Assembly (NCBI GenBank): GCA_900708905.1
Contig: CAADRB010000061.1
Coordinates: 1,163,122-1,227,121, forward strand
Direction of reading: 5' to 3'
Origin: Hymenolepis diminuta
Taxonomy: Eukaryota; Platyhelminthes; Cestoda; Cyclophyllidea; Hymenolepididae
DNA length: 64,000 nucleotides
Shown: piece by piece, positions 28,044 to 42,727 of the stretch
Layout: each line of letters opens with the position of its first letter
Position numbering within the stretch: position 1 is the first letter of the stretch
The notes under the pieces: model-generated
The model's database searches: none
Seen by the model: only the letters and a program-made list of their open reading frames with translations
Told to the model about the DNA's origin: nothing
Position numbers and translations under genes: made by a program

Positions 28044-28686
28044 GTAGTTTGTTTTAAATAAAAGCGGAGAGTTATAGAAATTATTCAGTAAAATTGATCT
28101 ACGATTCTATGAACTATAACTCTAGGAATCTTGATCAATTACTATATAAGACAATTTTATAAAAAAAATTAATTTCTATTGCAGGTGGTTTTATTGTCAA
28201 AACAAACTCTGCAGTGTACATTTGTAAAAAGTGTTGGTTAAAAACTAGTATATTTATCCAAAATATGCATAATAATATTAGTATATGCGAATTAGCGCAT
28301 CTATAGCAAATAACAATCATTGTAAATATTTATATATGATGTTTTGATATATGAGTACATGTGGTATTTAGAGTAACAAATCAAATTGCTTTTATTTCGG
28401 TCTTGGTTCTGAGTTTCAGGGCTATTTCAAGGCCATTCAGTCCTGAAATTTATTTACAATTTAGACAGAGGAATTAATGCATGCTACTTTATTCTCTTAA
28501 ACATTAGAGAAATATTATTAATTGATTTATATGAAATAGCTTTTATATAAAATAGTATATATGAGTTTAAGTAATTATGATTGTTTTGAACTTATTTCCT
28601 AAAATAAGTTATCACCGTCTTTTAAGCACCGAGAAGTAAATAAGTGTTTGCTTTTTAAAAAAGATCAGGAAACCCTAATCTCACCT

Positions 28687-28820
28687 GTTTTGTCACTTCT
28701 TAGTCAGTTAGCAAACAACCAACCGACATCAAAGCTGCCTCGAAATTTTTTTCAAATATTTTTGGTTTTGCTCATTTGCCAGATGTTATCCAGTTCGAAA
28801 TATAATTTCTCGGCAAAGGT
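28687..28820 (+). repeat. Dispersed repeat R3, copy 2
   Basis: CACTTCTTAGTCAGTTAGCA, AACAACC, ACATCAAAG and GAAATATAATTTCTCGGCAA match copy 1. The 65-codon frame here is a by-product. Confidence 0.6.
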
Positions 28821-30420
28821 TCTCCAAATATTTTGTTTAACATGAAAGGAATTTAGCACATTTTCGAGTTAAACGAAGATATCTATTTTAAATAATTTTA
28901 TGCAGACGGCCAATTATATTTTAATCATTTTTTTAGAATGTTCTCCTTTTAATCACTTTTTTGACATGTTGGACTTTGAAAATAGAGAGTTTTAAACCAG
29001 GTTTCAGCGCGTTTTATAATTTTAATGACGACGAATCAGACGAAAGTAATTAGGAGCAGGCAAAATCCGGCTATTGCAAAAGATCGTTTTCTCCACGTGC
29101 AAATGTTGAAGAAAAGCGCATTTGACTTCAAATTGTTTATAAAATATTAGGTAAAATAAAAATTTACAAAAGGGATGTTTTTATATTTTGGCATTGCTTA
29201 AATTCCACCTTCTAAGAATAGAATACTAATCCCAAGCGTGTAAACAGAAACTTCCAGCATAAATTTTTGGCTGCCGATGGACGTATACCAGTCCGCGACT
29301 AAGAATTCTAACGCATTGTGATAAATCACAAAAATCGGTTTTTGCAAGAAGAATAAAGGCGATTACTCAGTTAGATACAGTTAAAAATCAGTTACGTAAA
29401 GATCCGACTTATTTCATTTCACTTTTGATTAATAATGCTTGTTTAAAATTTATTAAAGTAACCGTAATACACTTCCACTAATTATAATCTGGTGCTTTTT
29501 TTGACAAGGACAACCAATAGACAGCTATAAGTAAAATGTTGTAGAAAAATGCTCAAACTCATTTTAAGATTTTTTGCATAATAATAAACATTTAGCATAT
29601 ATGAACTGTTTTCTTTGGTAAATATTTCGCTTTTTTGACTGGTAATTGTCCAAAATTATAATAAATCAAATGGAAGCTAGAATATTGCCACTAAAAACTG
29701 AAGTGAAATAGAAATCCCTATTTTGTGGAGGAATTAATAAATAGTTAGTATTTAGCAATCTCAAATGAAAAGATTTTTAAAAACCTCCAGTTGGAAATGC
29801 GCTGTTAGCACCATTGTATATCCTAAAATAATTTCCCTTTTTTTGCCAATGCCCGTTCTGTTTTGTTTGGTGGACTGAGAATTTGAAATTTCGTTCCTGT
29901 GTATTGAACATCAGAAATATGACTTTACCAAACTAATTTCCGCAAAAAAAATTAAAAGACGGTGTTTTTAAACAAACTGTATAAAATGTTTATGTCAATG
30001 AATGCTTCATATCTACATATTCATGCTCTGTGTGAACCAATAAATCTAACCAGTTGGCAGAAAGACTTCACGACTTCAGAACCACTATTCAGAGCGCAAA
30101 ATTAAGGAGGTCAACGTTTTCCCAGTCATAATTATATGTTTTATAAAACAATTATTCTATGTATCTAACTGGGCACATGTTGAAAAGTTAAACCCATTTT
30201 CCTGTTTGATTATGTAAACTCAATATTGTTTTATTTTTTCAACTTATCATGCAATAAGATCAAATATGGAAATATTTGGACGTTAAATCCCGGTATCATT
30301 CACCTCTTGAAAACTATTAATTAACAAGTTGAAAATTTTGTCTTCAAGTCTGTTATTATAGAATAACACCGCTTTAGGTATAAATTTATTTCAAGTGATA
30401 AATGTGTGAAAAGCATTCCT

Positions 30421-30457
30421 GTCTCTCTCACTCTTTCTCTCTCTCTCTCTCTCTCTG
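30421..30457 (+). repeat. CT microsatellite
   Basis: An interrupted (CT)n tract with CTCTCTCTCTCTCTCTCT as its longest pure part. Confidence 0.95.
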
Positions 30458-30867
30458 TCGTTTTAAAGATTATTTCTTTTTTATTCAAACTGAACATTTG
30501 CTAAAATTTGCAAAATATTTATATTTAATAAGTCTTTTAAAAGGAAATATTTAATAACTGTGGTGAAATTTTAGACGAATTTAAATACTGCATACAAATA
30601 TGTCCCACCAGGAAAAATAATTCGATGGCTTCTTTAGCACTCAGTATCACAAATGCAATGTGAGTTTTTGCTGTAATCTTATTAGGTCCAAAATACAAAA
30701 AAATGAATTAATTGTAATAATTTATACTAATTTTTTACAAATTTGCCTAAACCTGACGATCTCTTAATTTTTATACTTTTGTCACTACCAGTTCCCAAAA
30801 TTCATAAACCACAAATTATCATTAAAAAAATCAGAGCCTTAACTTGACTTTTAGGATGGATAGCTTG

Positions 30868-31005
30868 CCCGTAGGTCTGCCATTAGTCATTCCAAGTAGC
30901 TTACCAGAAAAAAAATCTTTTAAACTCGAGCGTTTCAGAACAAGTCGCACGTGGAGAATGAAAATAAAAGAAATAAAGAACGTATTTTGCCAAAATGACT
31001 TTAAG
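30868..31005 (+). repeat. Dispersed repeat R2, copy 2
   Basis: CCCGTAGGTCTGCCATTAGT followed by CAT, then TGAAAATAAAA and ATTTTGCCAA. Antisense peptide GMTNGRPTGKL. Confidence 0.5.
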
Positions 31006-34000
31006 TTGTGAGAAAATGGTACAAGTTTAAAATTGTGTTTGTGGTGATATAACATTTTTCAGCAAAAGGATTTTTTAGTTGAATCTATTTAATTTGGTTT
31101 AATTTACTGAAAAAAAATTTAAAATAATCGGTACGATAGTTTTTTATATAAATTTGATTTTTTTACGGTTTTTACTTACCTTTACTTACCATTAATGGAA
31201 GAAAAATATCATATTTTCAATAAACTAATTTGAAATATTATTAATTCTGTGATGCTGAAAGCACTTCTATAACTTTGAATATTGTTGCTTTATAATTCCG
31301 TACATAGATATAACGCAACACTTTTCCCTTTATATACGTCTGCAGAATCTACAGGAATAGAATTTGATCTTATAGCATTAAAAATAATTGAAATTTTTCG
31401 ACATAATGTTTTTAATGACAGTTGGTAAAGTGCTCAACTAAATCTGCTTAAAAGGGTTGAAATGGATGTGATCAAAATATGAAAAAAATTAAAAGTTACA
31501 ATGTAACACTATCCTCATTCATATTTATTAGCGGACAAAAGTCGCCTATTTCGTTACTGTATAACGAGTTACAACAGGTTTTAATCTAAGCGACGGTAAT
31601 GGAAAAGTTGATAATAAGCTTTTGAACGCCTTTTCACCATATTATTCGCCCACAGGAAAAACGGCATTTTTAGAATTATCCTTTTGTTTGAATCTAATCA
31701 AACGAGTCTTCTTAAAGAAAAAATAATAAATCACCACAATTTGGTAAAATTTTAAAGTCAGTGCTAATGTTGGAACTATATCCATATATGGATCTTAATA
31801 GTTACTCAGTTAGTCCTGGATATGAGCAGATAGTATCAACTTTGTCATAAACAGTACAAAATGAATAGCATATATACAAATATTCAGCTCAAGAACGTTG
31901 TGGAACAATGAAGATTGGACTATTGCAACTATGTAATAGTTTTAATCTTAAATGTTTCAGGAATAGGAATATTTCCTGATATTACACAAAAATTAAATGA
32001 TCTTTGAAATATGTGATAGTGGAATTGTGGTCAGAGCACTCCATTTATAAAAAGGGTTTATTTTAAATGAAGTATGATATGCTCTTATCAAAAACTGATT
32101 CTTCATATTTTATGCATTTTGACCGTCACTGTGAAATATTTCAGTAAATTGATAAGCCCAAAATTTGCTTATTCCTGCTTCTTTATTTTATCATGCGCTA
32201 CTAAAACTCCCATTAACATATCTAATTTGTTTAAATAGATGTTTAATGCTTAACGGAGGTTTAAACCTAAATAAGTGGTTTTAAAAACCCAAATTGTAGG
32301 GGTATCTTATTATTATTTTGTCTCTTCAGTGATAGTTTTATAAGATTTTGATGTGAACGGTTAATATATAATTTAAAACATATTTTTCACTTGATTTTGG
32401 ATTATTTTTAAAATTGTGAAATGCATTAGTTAGTAATAAAGTAAATATTATTTTTTTTCCAATTCGCTAATTTCATTAGAACTCATATATTACTTTCTAA
32501 AGTACGATTTGCTTTAGTTATTATATGTCCCCAATGACAGTGTTTGGCATTTTTAATGACTGCACAATCTAGAAAGCATTATTTCATCTACATCAGACCG
32601 TTTTCACTTAAATATTTCCTTCTACTCTACCCTACAAAATGTGTTAAACACTTTAACAAGTCTGGGTAGGTTTTTGAGAAATTGGCCTATTAAAATTTAA
32701 TAAAATAGCCGCATAATTTTATCAAGATATTAATCAATTTACTTTTGTTTTTTATTACTGCATAAACTCTTTACTCAGAGCTCAGTAACTTATTTTTTAT
32801 AACCACAACCAAGGCACTGACACAATTTTAGTCTAACTTAACCAATGTCGATTATCTGTGAACAGCTACCAACAGTGTATATAAAATATACAAGTTTATT
32901 TTTTCTAGAAAATATTTCCCTTTTATCCAAAATCTAACACTGAAAGTTTTTTAACTATTGAATATTTTGCAAAGTCAAGAGTTTGCTACTTCTTGGAATT
33001 TTCGCGATCTCAACCTCAATTTTGTCTTATTTTAATTATGAATATGGGAATGCGTTCCGAGATGGAGGATTCTTTTAGTGATGCATCCAGAGTTCAACAC
33101 CAAAAACAATATTTTGCCGCATGCTGTCATCGCGATGTGTGACGATACTTTCGATGTAAGCTGTCCTGGGTCCCTTATAGATTTCTGATTTAGGGTGTAG
33201 AGATTGAACGTATTTTTGAACCCAAAATATAGAGAATCAAAAATATTTTTAATTTTTTTCACCTTTGAAGCAAAAATTTACCTTTGCACATTGTCAACAA
33301 GTTATTCATCCATACTAACATATTAAGTTGTAGAGTAAAAATGAATATTTTGAGATAATGGCAAAAGTTCTGAAGTGAAGTAAAAGATAGATGAAATTCT
33401 TAAACACGATAATTTGTATTGCGTAATTTGTGAAAAACACCTGAGAGGAGATTTCCTTGGTGATACCAATTAAGGCAGATATAGTAGGTATAACCACAAA
33501 TTTTCTTAATCATAAGGTCACTAACATAATGTAGAAGATTTTATGGATAAAATCATTATAAAGTTTTTTAAGATGATGAGCACATATATAAATCCTGCTG
33601 ATAAGTATATGTTTAACCTCGTCTGCAATTTGTCAGCTACGTTTAAGGAAGAGTTTTGCATAGATAGGGGAAACAACAATTCAAAATTCAATAATTGTGG
33701 AATAATTTTCTACTAAAGATTTTTGTTTTGAAAACATGCAGTCAAAATTTCTATTTAATGAAAGAAAAAAATAATATTGTGCATGAAAATCTTGACAATA
33801 AAATTAATCATTTCAATTTCTGGGCACATCAGTTAAATTACAAAAATTTTTATTTAGCTCCTGGAAAATGTATTTAAAACGGATAAATTCGATACTTCAT
33901 GATACTAAAATTTGAACGGATGCAAAAACTCAATTAGGATTTCTTTGAAAATACAAAATGAATTATATTGAATATTAATTTGATATTTAAATTTTTTACC

Positions 34001-35352
34001 AAATTCATTAAAAAGACCAGATTTAAATTTTACAGGAACCAAATGTTGATAATATAAATGACAAAACGCAGAGGGCGTCGCCGTTATAGATAATGGAAAA
34101 GAACGAATCAAATGCGGTTAATATATAGGATTAATATAATTAAGGAAATAGCATAAATTTTACCAGTGCAGTTCCCAAGAAAAAATATGAAATCATTTTA
34201 GAAATGCTACTTATTTAATATCATTATTATTCACAACTGATATACAGAAAAATTTGCTATTTCTAATTGTGGAAAGCAACTGATATTGAATAACAAATAG
34301 TTTAAAAACGGTAATAGGGAAGGATCAAAAACATACAGCGAGCAAATTCAAGCTTTCACAAAGTTTTAATGTATTTGATTTTTGGACTTGGGTTGTACAA
34401 TATTCACTAAATGAGAAGTTTACTTACCCAAAGTGTTTTAAAAGATATAATGCGGCTTACATTTTTGACGTAACAGAGATGAATCCACCGTAAATTTTAA
34501 TTTACCAGAGCTCCGTTATCTACTTACACTCAAACGTAGCGAAAAGCATACTTGCCGTAGAATAACAATTATTGGCATGTTTTTTTAACTTAAGCAATTA
34601 TATACGTAGTTTCAGCTGATAAAAATTGTTTCAAAGTCCTAATTAAGACTTTTTTCTCTATCAATGGCATTAATTAGTAGTATATACTAGTTTAAACGGG
34701 ATGAAACTAATAGATTAAATGATCATAATGTCATGCGTAATTACGTCTATTACAAAATACAGTCTAAAGTTATAAAGACTATAAATAGTCACGCAAAAAA
34801 GACCCAAACATTAAGTAATATTTAATTTTCACTTTAAAATATCAAATTAACGTTTCACACATTTGAATTTTCTAAAAATCTAAGATTTGATTGAAACAAG
34901 ATCCAGTAACGTGCTATATTTATGTGAGAAAAAGGGAAGTTTTAAAAGAATTATATTACTGAAATATTAAGGCTGAAATAGAGATAATATTTTACTTCCG
35001 GGAAAAAAATACCAGTTAGGTGTAAAATAATTTTCTTTTAATTGTGAATCTTATGAGGGCAACTTGTTTAGTAAGTGTTATATGAATAAAAATTTAATTT
35101 ATTCAAGTAATTGTTTTGTTTCTAAACTAAACATTGTATGTCATGAGGATTTTTCTGAGTATGATTAATAATATTTCTACTTGTGACATTCAGTTGACAC
35201 TAGTAAACACTGCTATAATTTTTAGAATTAATAAAACCAAGTTATTTTTTAAATTATATAGCAAAATAATGCACATTTTTTAAAGAAATGCAGCGATCAT
35301 AAAATTAATTAATTTGACAAAAGAATTTGTCATGATTTTCCTTTTTTGGAAA

Positions 35353-35415
35353 CGTGCACACCGGAACTCGAACTGCCAGACATTCAATTGCATACTGACT
35401 TCCTGATAGGCATAC
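35353..35415 (-). pseudogene. tRNA-like sequence with clear B box (SINE head candidate)
   Basis: The minus strand has TGGCAGTTCGAGTTCCGG, a near-perfect internal Pol III B box (GTTCGAGTTCC at 35373-35363). An A-box-like TGCCTATCAGGAAGTCAGTA sits 40 nt before it. The acceptor stem does not close. Confidence 0.5.
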
Positions 35416-38400
35416 AAATATACTTCTTGTTTTCATTGTTAAAACACAGCAAATATGCAACCGGAAATTGAAACTTCTTGGTTTCCCTAAAATTTCATAC
35501 CCCTTGAAGTCGAAGGGATGTAAATTTAATTTTTAGTTTTCAGTTCGATATGCACTGTAGACAGACATATTTAAACTTCTATTCACCAAATTTTAGCTGA
35601 ATTTGCCTATTTGAATGCAGATATAAAAAAACACAATTATATTATATTTCTGCCACTTTGGAAACACAAATATTTTAAAATACCCGAGAATCAGACGTTG
35701 AGATGTCTAACAAGAAAAGCAGATCTCAAAGAGCTAAAGAGCCCAAATTTTCTATTAAATTCCATGTCTTATCCACAGTATTTATTTTGCATGCAGCATA
35801 TACTGAAAATTGAAGTTGACTCACAAACGACCCAAGTATCACATTCAACTGTGTGCATGCGGATTCAAAATTAGGTTTCTTAACTTGCTATTTATTTATT
35901 TACTCGCGATTTTAAGATTATATATTCAGTGTTTGATTATATTTGGTGAGCTTTTAAAATCTCCGCGCGATTTATAAAGCTAGCCAAGACTGATTGTAAA
36001 CTACTTCTAAACCATTATGAAAGCTTCAAATTATAGATTATTTACTGAAAGGGAATGTTTCAAGGGGCGAGCATTTAGAAAAAAGAAGAATTTAATATAT
36101 TTTCTTTTGTATGCATTTATGGAGTATATTTAACTTTATTATTTCTCGTAACTACAGTATTCAAAAAGAGTAATAATAACTAATATATTTTATACGGAAC
36201 TCTTTATTATCCCAAATTCACGGACAAAACACTGTGGCCTACTTTTTGTTTAAACGATGTCCTAAAACACCTTTCAGATAGATTTTTACAATCGGTATAA
36301 TTAGATTTGTCATTAAATTATATCAAACTGATTAAAAAATTGATTGAGCTTGTTAATTTAATAATTATTATAAATTAAATAGAAAATGCGATATTTTATA
36401 TATTAAATTTTGTACATCCATATTTGCACAGTCTGTTGCAAATTGCCAAACGCAAAAGGAACTGGTTTTATAAACTGCAAAAAACGATCTGCAGTCCTAA
36501 TTGTCATTGGCACCTTTTGGACTTGCCAGTAGTTCCGCCTTATCAAAGTGGTTCATTCTTTGCCAACGACATTTACCGTATTATCTTTTCATAATGTACA
36601 TATATACATACATTACAAGCACATTTCTTAAAGATACATTTTTTTGAAGATTATTCTACTTAAATAAATAAGTAAAATGCATTTTGAATTTAAACAGGTA
36701 AGTTCATTAATAAATTAAAATGTTTGATGTTTAAAGCTGTTGTAATAAATAGCACAATGTTCAAAAATATGATATATATGGCATGTATTACCAAGCAAAT
36801 ACGTTGTGGCTGTAATAAATTAACTTGGAAAAGATCATGTAAATTTAATATTTGTGATAGGAAGAATAAGGTATTATCGTTTTTTAATGACATAAGTAAA
36901 CTCGCATTGAAGCGTAAGTCACTGCTCCAAATAACTCACTGGCTGCGTACAAATAGAATGAAAATGTGAACGAAAATAGGAAACCCAACCATCCTTCCAA
37001 ACTTGGGAACAATACCCTATGTATCCATATAATTACTACATATTTTGAACTTTGAAGGTAATGAAGGTTTAATGCTAGTGAAAGTATTTCAAATTTTCAT
37101 TTATTTTGATTTGGTAATCGGTAAGTGCATAGATGATTTCGACAATTGCTAGAATACTAATAAATAAATTATATAGATGCAGCTATTAAATCGTGAAGGT
37201 TGCAAGTATAGAAAGGACAGTTGGTGCGACACGATTTGGCTATACTTCTTTCATAATACATCCAACATTGTTGTATTTTCAATTTATCAGAGCCCATGCT
37301 CTTAAGAACATGGGACTCGCCTCTTGCAGAATATGTAACCTTCACCGTTATTGGCATCAAATTTCGGGCGGACATTCAATTCAAGAAGTAGTCAGATTAC
37401 CAAAATTAAATTTTACCTTTATTTCAGTTCAGTTCAACTAAAACTATATAACACATTATTAATACATGCGTCAAACAATTAATTACAAGAAAAATGGTTT
37501 TAACTTAATATTATTAAATGAGAATAATTTTCACATCCGTGAAATCTAATTTATTCTTTAACTGTTATAAAATAATACTGAAAAGCCATTTCATCCAGAA
37601 AAGAATTTTATCAAGTAAATTAATTTAATGGGTTTTAAAAAACACAAAATTGGTATGAAATTCTTCTTACCAATACATGTATGATATTCTGAGTAAAATT
37701 CACAATTCAGCTAACTACACTACGTAGTAAATTACACTGATAGCCCTCATTATTACGCAAATATTTAGCCTTATTTGAATAATACCTGATATTAAGCTAG
37801 ATTAAAAAAACAATTAACATTCGTGTTAAAAAATGTTTGTGTGTAAGACACGTTGATAAGGAAAAGTGAAAATAGAGGATCTGGTCTAAACAACCCACCC
37901 AACAAATCTCGATAGAGTGTGCATAAAGTTTACTTAGAAAATTAAAAATTCACTGTTGATCGTTATGGATAAGCAAATCACTCTTTTTAAAAAAATTTCT
38001 CAGAAACTTATTGTGATATTAAATGAAGTAAGAATTTTTCTGATGCGACATTTAGGCCTTTTCTTATATGCTCTAATAATTTTGACTTCTACTAGAAAAA
38101 TGAATAAAATTGTTTTTGTTGATCAATCCAAATTTGTGCTAAATTTTGACAGAAACAATTGAAAGTAAATGACAATATAGAGCCATTCTTCTATTATTAA
38201 AAATTCATTATTCTTATAACAAACTGTGTGCCACTACAAGTTACCATTTGTAAATAAAGGGTATTAGGAATAAGTTCTACTCACGACGAATTTCACACTG
38301 TCAAAAGTTTTCACCCTTTCCAACAAGGCACTTGATACTAGATACATCTCATAGTCAACAGTTTTGACTTGATAATTACGTGTGCCATTGAAAATTTATT

Positions 38401-40529
38401 CAAATTACATATATACATATAATTCCAACACAGATAAATTTATTTTCATATATATATTTGCTGGTCCTCTTTTGTAACCCGTATGTGTTGGTTTACAGTA
38501 GTGAAATAAAAATAAGAGTTCCGTCTGTTTATTATAATTTACTACCTATCTCTAGAAATGCCTTTAATCATGGGTATAAGAGAAGATCTATGAAATTACT
38601 GGCGTAAAATCAGTGATTAAAGTAACTGTATTTGAAATGTTTTATTGTATTTGATACTCAGAACAAGTTTGTACCAATTTGGTTGATGTAATTTGGTTAG
38701 ACGCTTCAAATTATAAACATGTGTAGCGAGTTATTAACCAGGTTGTTCAGGTTCTTCAGTTGGTCAGTTACTTTGAATGAGAGTTTAAATTAATTTCTTT
38801 ATTCTAAATTAGCAGGGTGATAAAAATTAATAGGTAAGTGCACGTTAGACATCACTAATTATTATTAAATAATCTCGTATTTCTAAAGTACTGCCTTTTT
38901 ACATAGCTGCAGGATTCTAAAGTGCATATAAATTGATTTTATAAATACTTGTCAGCCAAAAGTAAATGTCAAGGAAACAAAATTTCAAAGTTTACAGTAA
39001 ACAAAGTAGCATTTCTAGCTGTCACTCGTCTGCTACACTAATATAAAGTAATTTACTTGTCACCATTTAAGTTCATTCCGGTTTCCCAACCTTTTGGCAG
39101 AAATATTGAATTCCAATAGCAAACTTGCCTTTATAATTAAATAACTGGTCAATAGCCAAAGAATGTATTTGATAAATACCTGCACAACAATGCCGACGAT
39201 GAATGATGAGAAGGCACAACCAATTTAGTAACTTTCGTATAATCTCAATAATGAAATAAAATGATCTAAGATTATGCGATAGCTTCAAGTTACTGTTATC
39301 TCTCATCGACCTCGCCCACAATATGTGTCGAGTGCATTCTTACCGTAAAGTATTTAAAAGTTTGGTGGTACTGGGTTATTATATACTACTATTACTTAAT
39401 TAATAATTCATCAATTTTTTTGACCTTGTAGTAATACGTTTTGCAATGATGAAAAGTACTGTTCTGATATTATTGTGAATAAAATCAAAATTCAATTTTA
39501 AACTTTTAATATAAATGTAGAAAAGTACATCGCATTTGACTAGAAAAGTCTCGTAATTTCAAGATTCGTAGACCTAATAACTTCATTTAATAGCATCCCA
39601 TATAGGCAAATTTACCTATGTTTAATGAACCTAGAAATTTCATATGACGTTAAATATCTACTCTCATAACCGCTGCAACGATATATTCATCAAAACTCAA
39701 AATAAAAGCCTTTGGCTTTCAATCTGACCTTTTAGCTTATTTTGAATGTGATCTGTTTTTGAAAGACCACCTCAGCTTAAATTATATCGCATACCAATCT
39801 GCAAACCCGTGTCATACCGACGACTAACGGATAGCGCAGTGGTGTCATTTACTGCAAAAGGTCTGTTAGAAAATTTTCAGAAATGTGCCTGTATGTCATC
39901 TGCACTTTTATGATTGTTTTTTCGGAGGATATTGGATTCTTAAATATTTCACTTAACAATCTTCTCAAACAACTTGATTTGTTTATCTGGTAAACAGCAC
40001 CTTGAAAAATTAAGCATTTTTCTAATAAAATAAGATTCAATGTGATAAATAACCATTTCTCAATTATTAGAAACCACAGGTAAGTAATGTATACGAAGAG
40101 TGCAACTAAAAACCAAACATTATCAAAAGAAACAAACAAATTTTCAAGCATCATAATACAAAATGCATTTTTCTTAGAGTGCTATTTTATAATAAAATTA
40201 GTTAGTATTTTTTAAATATTAAACAAGCCGAATAAAAATTATCAAATCGAAGTAAGACGCCTTAACGGCTTGGCGTTGCTCACACCATCTTTTAGATCCC
40301 CTCCCCTTAATCATTCATCAGACATTCCGTTAACCAATCGCACTTGCTTCCTACAATTCCAAATTTAATATTCTCATTGGTAGTGAAAATAATAATTCTT
40401 GAGTAAATTATTTACAATTATTATAATCTATGAAAAATCTTTAATGTTTATATATAATAGGGATATTTAGAGGCTTCTATTAAACGTATTTATGAAGCAT
40501 ATCTTGAAAATAAATGCTATTTAAAAGTT

Positions 40530-41330
40530 AATTTTGCAAGAAAGCAAAATTTGAAATTATCCTCCATAACGTGCACCTCTTCCAAGAGATCCACCCACAG
40601 AGAATCCACCAACTCGACTGTGTCCTACACCTTCACAAACCAATGTACCACATTTTCTGCCGCTCCCTCCTTGCTCCCATTTCCACCACCATTTCAATTA
40701 AATGATGCCAGGTTCTTACTTCTCCTTCTGGCGCTTTTGAAGCTTCCTCTGAAGTGCTTGCTGTTTCCTCCAACACCTCGCCCTACACAAGATATATTAA
40801 CATTTCAAGCAGCAGGTCTTTGAAAAAAATACGTGTTTCATAGGATAACACAGTTGCATCGTCTTCTAACCACCTCAGTATTTTTATTGTGCGGAGCATG
40901 TAAATAGGCACTGCTTTTGAATTGTAAGTACTGAGGTACGTTATCACAGTAAGTCTCTTGTCATTAATTATAGAAGGAAAAAGACCTTCTAGTTGAGCAA
41001 CTTTGTAGTCCCCCTACATGACTCGATTAAACTACGGTTCCACCTTGAAGCCAGGGTCGATAAAAAGACCTCAATGAACAAGGTCAGGACTTACTACAGG
41101 CAAATATTTGATTCAAAAACCCTAAATGGGGTGTTGTATCTTGTGAGGGTTACCCTGTGTGGCTTAATTATTCGGCAATACTTAACGTTTGCTTTAGATA
41201 CCAATGTTGGTTGTATGCTACAAGGCAAGATGCTACAAAATTGGTTTTAACCGGCAACTTCACCAGCCAATGAGAGAGAATTTTCCGACAGGCGGACCAA
41301 CATGGACTTACACTGACCCGTTAGAGGCAA
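40530..41330 (-). pseudogene. Decayed duplicate of TDRD3 exons 10, 9 and start of 8
   Basis: Plus-strand text at 40540-40820 follows the reverse complement of TDRD3 exon 10 closely, for example CCTCTTCCAAGAGATCCACC against CCTCTTCCACGAGATCCACC. Positions 40870-41165 follow exon 9, including CACCTCAGTATTTTTATTGT and AGTTGAGCAACTTTGTAGTC. Positions 41240-41330 resemble the 3' part of exon 8 more weakly. The 3' flank just left of the stop and the intron between exons 10 and 9 (shortened, ending TTGCATCGTCTTCTAACC) are also recognisable, so this is a genomic duplication, not a retrocopy. Frames are broken by indels and stops. Confidence 0.85.
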
Positions 41331-42727
41331 GATTTTCATTATATTCTTTCCAATGATTAAGCCTATTAGTGCTTTAAACATATTCCTTAGGAAATCAGAT
41401 TTGAATTTAAGTGTTGTCATTAGATTTAATTATATGCACACATCAAAATGAAGCGTTTTCATTCGAAAAAATTATGTTTTAGCATTTACGAAAGTTATGA
41501 CTTAAATTCCTAAGTGATTGGTATATGGTATTTTAAATTGCCAGTAACAATAAATGATGTTTGACATCTAGAGAAATGATGTGGTAACATGCCATTGCGT
41601 GTAGTCATTAAATATTATTTATCGCACTCTTTCGTTAGAAAATACATTTCACATTTACAATACTGATAAACCCTTTTCTTTAAATAAATGATATTAACAA
41701 GTGTTTTAAATTATAGACCCATTCAAAATATTTTTAAGCAATGACCACAACCAACTTGTCGACTACTGAAATGTGCTTTGGTAAATAATTTCACATTATT
41801 AAAATAGATTAGAGATATTTCAATTTCTTTCATATTTCTTAACTTAAATGCACTTTAAAGGCTGTTTTAAAATCAACTGATTTGTTGCATTTTTAACAAT
41901 TAAGTAGCATATTAGCACTATGAGCTATAAGGAAACAGAGTAAAGGTGGTCTTTTATTTGGGAAAATTCAAAATATCCGACATACAACACATGAACTAGT
42001 GTTTCTTTTTGTTATTATTAGTTGTGTAATAAACGACACTTTCTCTTGATAAGTGCTGGATTAGCCTGCTAGTGATCTATACATAAGCGGCGGGCAAATT
42101 GGAAATTTTTCAAAATGAAACACAGGATTAATCAATATTATCCATTTACAGTAGATCTAGAAAACCTCAAAGAAAAGGCTAGAGATCAAAGGGAACGAAG
42201 GACAAAAGGATTTTTTTGATGTTGCTCACTGATTTTAAAGATTTTATCTTGATATGCACTTTTATATGAAACATTTTTAATATAACATTTGTTTTAATTC
42301 GATCAATTTGATTAAAATTAAATTCACCTCAGTCAAATGAAAAAGTGAACGTTCACATTAGATGCATACGTCCTATTCAAATAGATCCATCTTAGTTTTT
42401 TTAGGAGCAAAATACTTTAATGTATTGTCTTAAGTGGATTTTAAAGACTGATAATGATCCATTGTAACAAGTGAAGTAACACATAAAATAATTTTTTGAA
42501 GAAAACAATTAGAAGTCATGTTCAGACACTGATATTTATTTCGAATTAAGGTAGAAATATTTAATTTTGTTTTGCTTTAAACCTGAATTAAATACTTCAA
42601 TAAAAATTCACTAGATCACAAGAAATAATTCAAGCAAAAATTTAGCAGCAGACAGAAATGAGGAATCGTCATGTGATACTGATATTCGCATCCAAGTCGT
42701 ATAGAGTTTGTTAAATTTTCTTTCTGG

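Larger units (their letters stand above)
26547..40529. other. Gene-poor stretch
   Basis: Holds R3 copy 2, R2 copy 2, the G-rich tract, the CT tract and a tRNA-like sequence at 35.4 kb. A GC-richer patch at 37170-37440 is open on both strands but unrecognised. Confidence 0.5.

Noticed and set aside
22654..31055. Shared antisense peptides (MTNCRPTGRL and MTNGRPTGKL) suggesting a protein family
   Set aside because: The similarity is that of DNA repeat R2 and extends outside the frames.
37169..37441. Overlapping open frames on both strands in a GC-richer patch
   Set aside because: No recognisable domain and no splice-bounded exon. A possible resemblance to TDRD3 exon 9 (CTTAAGAACATG..CCTCTTGCA) is not collinear.
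39825..39870. A-box-like GGATAGCGCAGTGGTGTCAT
   Set aside because: No B box or tRNA-like arms follow, so a Pol III element is not supported.
40551..40823. 90-codon plus-strand open frame
   Set aside because: It is the antisense of the decayed TDRD3 exon 10 copy; the coding sense is minus.
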